From: Acetobacterium fimetarium
Lineage (GTDB): Bacteria > Bacillota > Clostridia > Eubacteriales > Eubacteriaceae
Reading direction: 5' to 3'
Length of the DNA stretch: 64,000 nucleotides
Assembly: GCF_014284475.1 (NCBI RefSeq)
Contig: NZ_WJBC01000003.1
Coordinates: 62,001 to 126,000 of the forward strand
Shown here: piece after piece, positions 62,107-64,000 of the stretch
How the letters are laid out: each line of letters starts with the position of its first letter
Numbering within the stretch: position 1 is the stretch's first letter
The notes under the pieces: model-generated
The model's input: the letters and a program-made list of their open reading frames with translations, nothing else
Told to the model about the DNA's origin: nothing
Database searches by the model: none
Translations under genes and position numbers: made by a program

Positions 62107-62164
62107 GACTTGTATATATATGTATCGACAGGGTTATCATACCATAATCATTCTAATTTTACAA
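62107..62164 (-). promoter_or_regulatory. Promoter of cooC-acsV with the shared motif
   Basis: TTGTAA (62159-62164), 17 bp, then TATGAT (62136-62141) on the minus strand. The motif GATACATATATATACAAGTC (62107-62126) begins about 10 bp after the -10 and is shared with the acsD and acsB copy 1 promoters. Confidence 0.65.
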
Positions 62165-62334
62165 TAGAACTTTGTCTGATAAAAGACAATTTAATCTGAC
62201 GATAATCGTCGTAAAAAGCCACTCTTTTGCATTATTTTGACTGTTTACCTAAAGGCGGTTATCATGAACAATTCAAACGCCGGCAACGATGATGCCCGGC
62301 TCATGAAAAGGTTTATTTTTTGCCCGTCTTTAAA

Positions 62335-62376
62335 CAAAAATGCCATATCCCCGAAAATTCGGGATATGGCATTTTT
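62335..62376. terminator. Terminator of hcp
   Basis: AAAATGCCATATCCC pairs with GGGATATGGCATTTT across CGAAAATTC, with T and A tracts on both sides, 45 bp after the hcp stop. Confidence 0.85.
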
Positions 62377-62420
62377 AAAAACAACAGTTTTAGTGAGGTT
62401 TTTTGATATTTATTACGATC

Positions 62421-63980
62421 TTACGATAAAAGTTTTGCCATGTCAGCTTCTGGTGTTGAGATCGGCCCGATGTTATAATTTTCAACCAGTACATTCAGCA
62501 CATTTGGCGAAATGAACGCTGGCAGTGATGGTCCCAATAAGATGTTTTTGATGCCCAGTGACAACAGCGTGAGCAGAATACAAACTGCTTTTTGTTCATA
62601 CCAGGAAAGTACCATGCTCAGTGGCAGCTCATTGACGCCGCATTTGAACGCATCCGCCAGAGCAACGGCTACCTGAATGGCTGAGTAGGCATCATTGCAT
62701 TGGCCCATATCCATCAGTCGCGGCAAGCCGCCGATGGTACCAAGATCCAGATCGTTAAAGCGGAACTTGCCGCAGGCAAGAGTCAACACGATAGTATCCT
62801 TGGGTGTTTTCTCAACAAATTCGGTGTAGTAATTACGGCCCGGTTTAGCGCCGTCACATCCGGCAACCAGGAAGAAATGTTTGATGTCTCCGGCTTTAAC
62901 CGCTTCGATGACTTTATCGGCCACGCCCAGAACGGTTCCGTGTCCAAATCCGGTCAATAATTTTTTCCCGCCGTTGATTCCGGTCATTTCCTTGTCTTCT
63001 TTATAGCCGCCCAGAGCCAGTGCTTTTTCAATCACTGGTGTAAAGTCTTTTTCGTCACCAATGTGTACCATTGATGGATACTGAACAACATCCGTCGTGA
63101 AAACACGGTCAGCATAACTGTCTTTTACCGGCATAATGCAGTTGGTGGTATAAAGAATCGGAGCTGGCACATCGGCGAATTCTTTCTGCTGATTCTGCCA
63201 TGCCGTCCCGAAGTTTCCTTTGAGCTGCGGATATTTTTTAAGTCCTGGATAGGCGTGGGCTGGCAGCATTTCGCCATGAGTGTAGATATTGATACCTTTG
63301 CCTTTGGTCTGTTCCAGCAGCAGATGCAGATCCCGTAAATCATGCCCGGTAATGATGATAAATGGTCCTTTTTCAATGGTCAGTGGCACTTCTGTCGGAA
63401 CCGGTGTCCCATAGGTTTCGGTATTGGCTTTATCCAGCAGACCCATGCAGGCGAGATTGACTGTTCCAGTTTCCAGCACAAGCGGCAGCAGATCATTCAT
63501 TCCCGCATCAGCCGATCCGATGGCAACCAGTGCTTTATAAAAGAATGCATCGACAACCGGATCTCTGAATCCCAGAACTTCAGCATGATGAGCATAAGCA
63601 GCCACACCTTTAATGCCTAAAAGAATCAGGGTTTTTAATGAGCGGATATCTTCATTATCTTCCCATAGTTTGGCCATATCATAATTTTCTGCGCTTGGAT
63701 CCAATTCGGCCTTCTTTTTTTCAACACAGGCAATCATTTTGGTGAGGCTTTCATTATCAAAATTAACGTTGGTAACCGTTGTGAATAAGGCTTTCTTGAT
63801 ACAGACATCAGTGGCTTCGGTGGCTTTCGTTTTTTGTACGGCCCGAGCTAGACCAATGGTTGCTCCAACCAGTTTATCCTGCAGACCAGCAGTGGGTGCA
63901 GTTTTTCCGCAAACCCCTTTTACTTCACAGCCGGTTCCTTTGGCTGTTTGTTCACATTGAAAACAAAACATATCTTTCAT
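62421..63980 (-). CDS. hcp: Hybrid cluster protein (prismane; hydroxylamine reductase)
   Basis: A 519-aa Hcp, an oxygen-sensitive iron-sulfur protein. The N-terminal 4Fe-4S Cys are Cys6, 9, 18 and 24 (FCFQCEQT ... GCEVKGVCG). The hybrid-cluster part shows TGHDLRDLHLLLEQT, LACGKFRFNDLDLGTIGGLP and MGQCNDAYSAIQVA. It detoxifies nitric oxide or hydroxylamine and is distantly related to CODH. At 519 residues it is shorter than E. coli Hcp (550). AGGAAGAGG precedes the ATG near the window edge. Confidence 0.93.
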   Translation of the reverse strand: MKDMFCFQCEQTAKGTGCEVKGVCGKTAPTAGLQDKLVGATIGLARAVQKTKATEATDVCIKKALFTTVTNVNFDNESLTKMIACVEKKKAELDPSAENYDMAKLWEDNEDIRSLKTLILLGIKGVAAYAHHAEVLGFRDPVVDAFFYKALVAIGSADAGMNDLLPLVLETGTVNLACMGLLDKANTETYGTPVPTEVPLTIEKGPFIIITGHDLRDLHLLLEQTKGKGINIYTHGEMLPAHAYPGLKKYPQLKGNFGTAWQNQQKEFADVPAPILYTTNCIMPVKDSYADRVFTTDVVQYPSMVHIGDEKDFTPVIEKALALGGYKEDKEMTGINGGKKLLTGFGHGTVLGVADKVIEAVKAGDIKHFFLVAGCDGAKPGRNYYTEFVEKTPKDTIVLTLACGKFRFNDLDLGTIGGLPRLMDMGQCNDAYSAIQVAVALADAFKCGVNELPLSMVLSWYEQKAVCILLTLLSLGIKNILLGPSLPAFISPNVLNVLVENYNIGPISTPEADMAKLLS

Positions 63981-64000
63981 CTTTTTACCTCTTCCTTTAT

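Overview
The window looks like the chromosome of an acetogenic, anaerobic member of the Clostridia, most likely Acetobacterium or a close relative. The main reason is a full Wood-Ljungdahl carbonyl-branch cluster (acsA, acsB twice, acsC, acsD, acsE, acsV, two cooC) joined to nickel-handling genes. A clostridial luxS/recU/thyX/folate neighbourhood, a short-type ProS and a low-GC rplKAJL-nusG-secE-rpmG block fit this.

Region 1 (1-5.2 kb) is decayed accessory DNA: the end of a PucR-type regulator, an IS3 transposase remnant, a 184-aa unknown gene with a broken second copy, a possible thiolase scrap, a cluster of DnaA-box-like repeats at 24-bp spacing, and a very AT-rich stretch without genes. 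It ends with an N-terminally truncated tyrosine recombinase that points at a tRNA-Thr-derived attachment site.

Region 2 (5.3-24.9 kb) appears to be tandem genomic islands in the 3' end of a tRNA-Thr(CGU) gene. Partial copies of the tRNA lie at 5.35 and 18.18 kb, and the intact gene is at 24.81 kb. The first island, bounded by direct repeats of about 280 bp, is a defence island. It carries a Gabija-like pair (OLD-family ATPase/TOPRIM nuclease plus UvrD-like helicase) followed by a PD-(D/E)XK-like SEC-C protein, then three unassigned proteins (one with a nuclease-like motif, one PIN-like, one HEPN-like), IS3 scraps and a DinB C-terminal fragment. The second island carries an AbiE toxin-antitoxin pair, a group II intron scrap and several small redox or regulatory genes, many of which show frameshifts, an in-frame stop or a damaged start.

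Region 3 (25-45 kb) is core genome. It includes a THF-riboswitch-controlled folate ECF transporter subunit, class II aldolase, rluA-type/recU/luxS, thyX, a second THF riboswitch driving folE-HD-folP-folBK, proS, the rpl operon with an L10 leader, and tRNA-Arg(CCU). A dispersed palindromic element of about 100-130 nt occurs twice, in opposite orientations.

Region 4 (45-64 kb) is the CODH/ACS cluster, all on the minus strand. In transcription order it runs hcp; cooC-acsV-two DUF3786 proteins; acsD-acsC-acsE; acsA-cooC-acsB; a His-rich protein; a second acsB; cooT-DUF3842-a 74-aa helical protein. AcsA reduces CO2 to CO. AcsE and AcsCD deliver the methyl group, AcsV re-reduces the corrinoid, and AcsB makes acetyl-CoA. 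CooC, CooT and the His-rich protein probably supply nickel. Three promoters in this cluster share a 20-bp motif, and two near-identical 20-bp operator-like sites lie 41 bp apart upstream of acsA.
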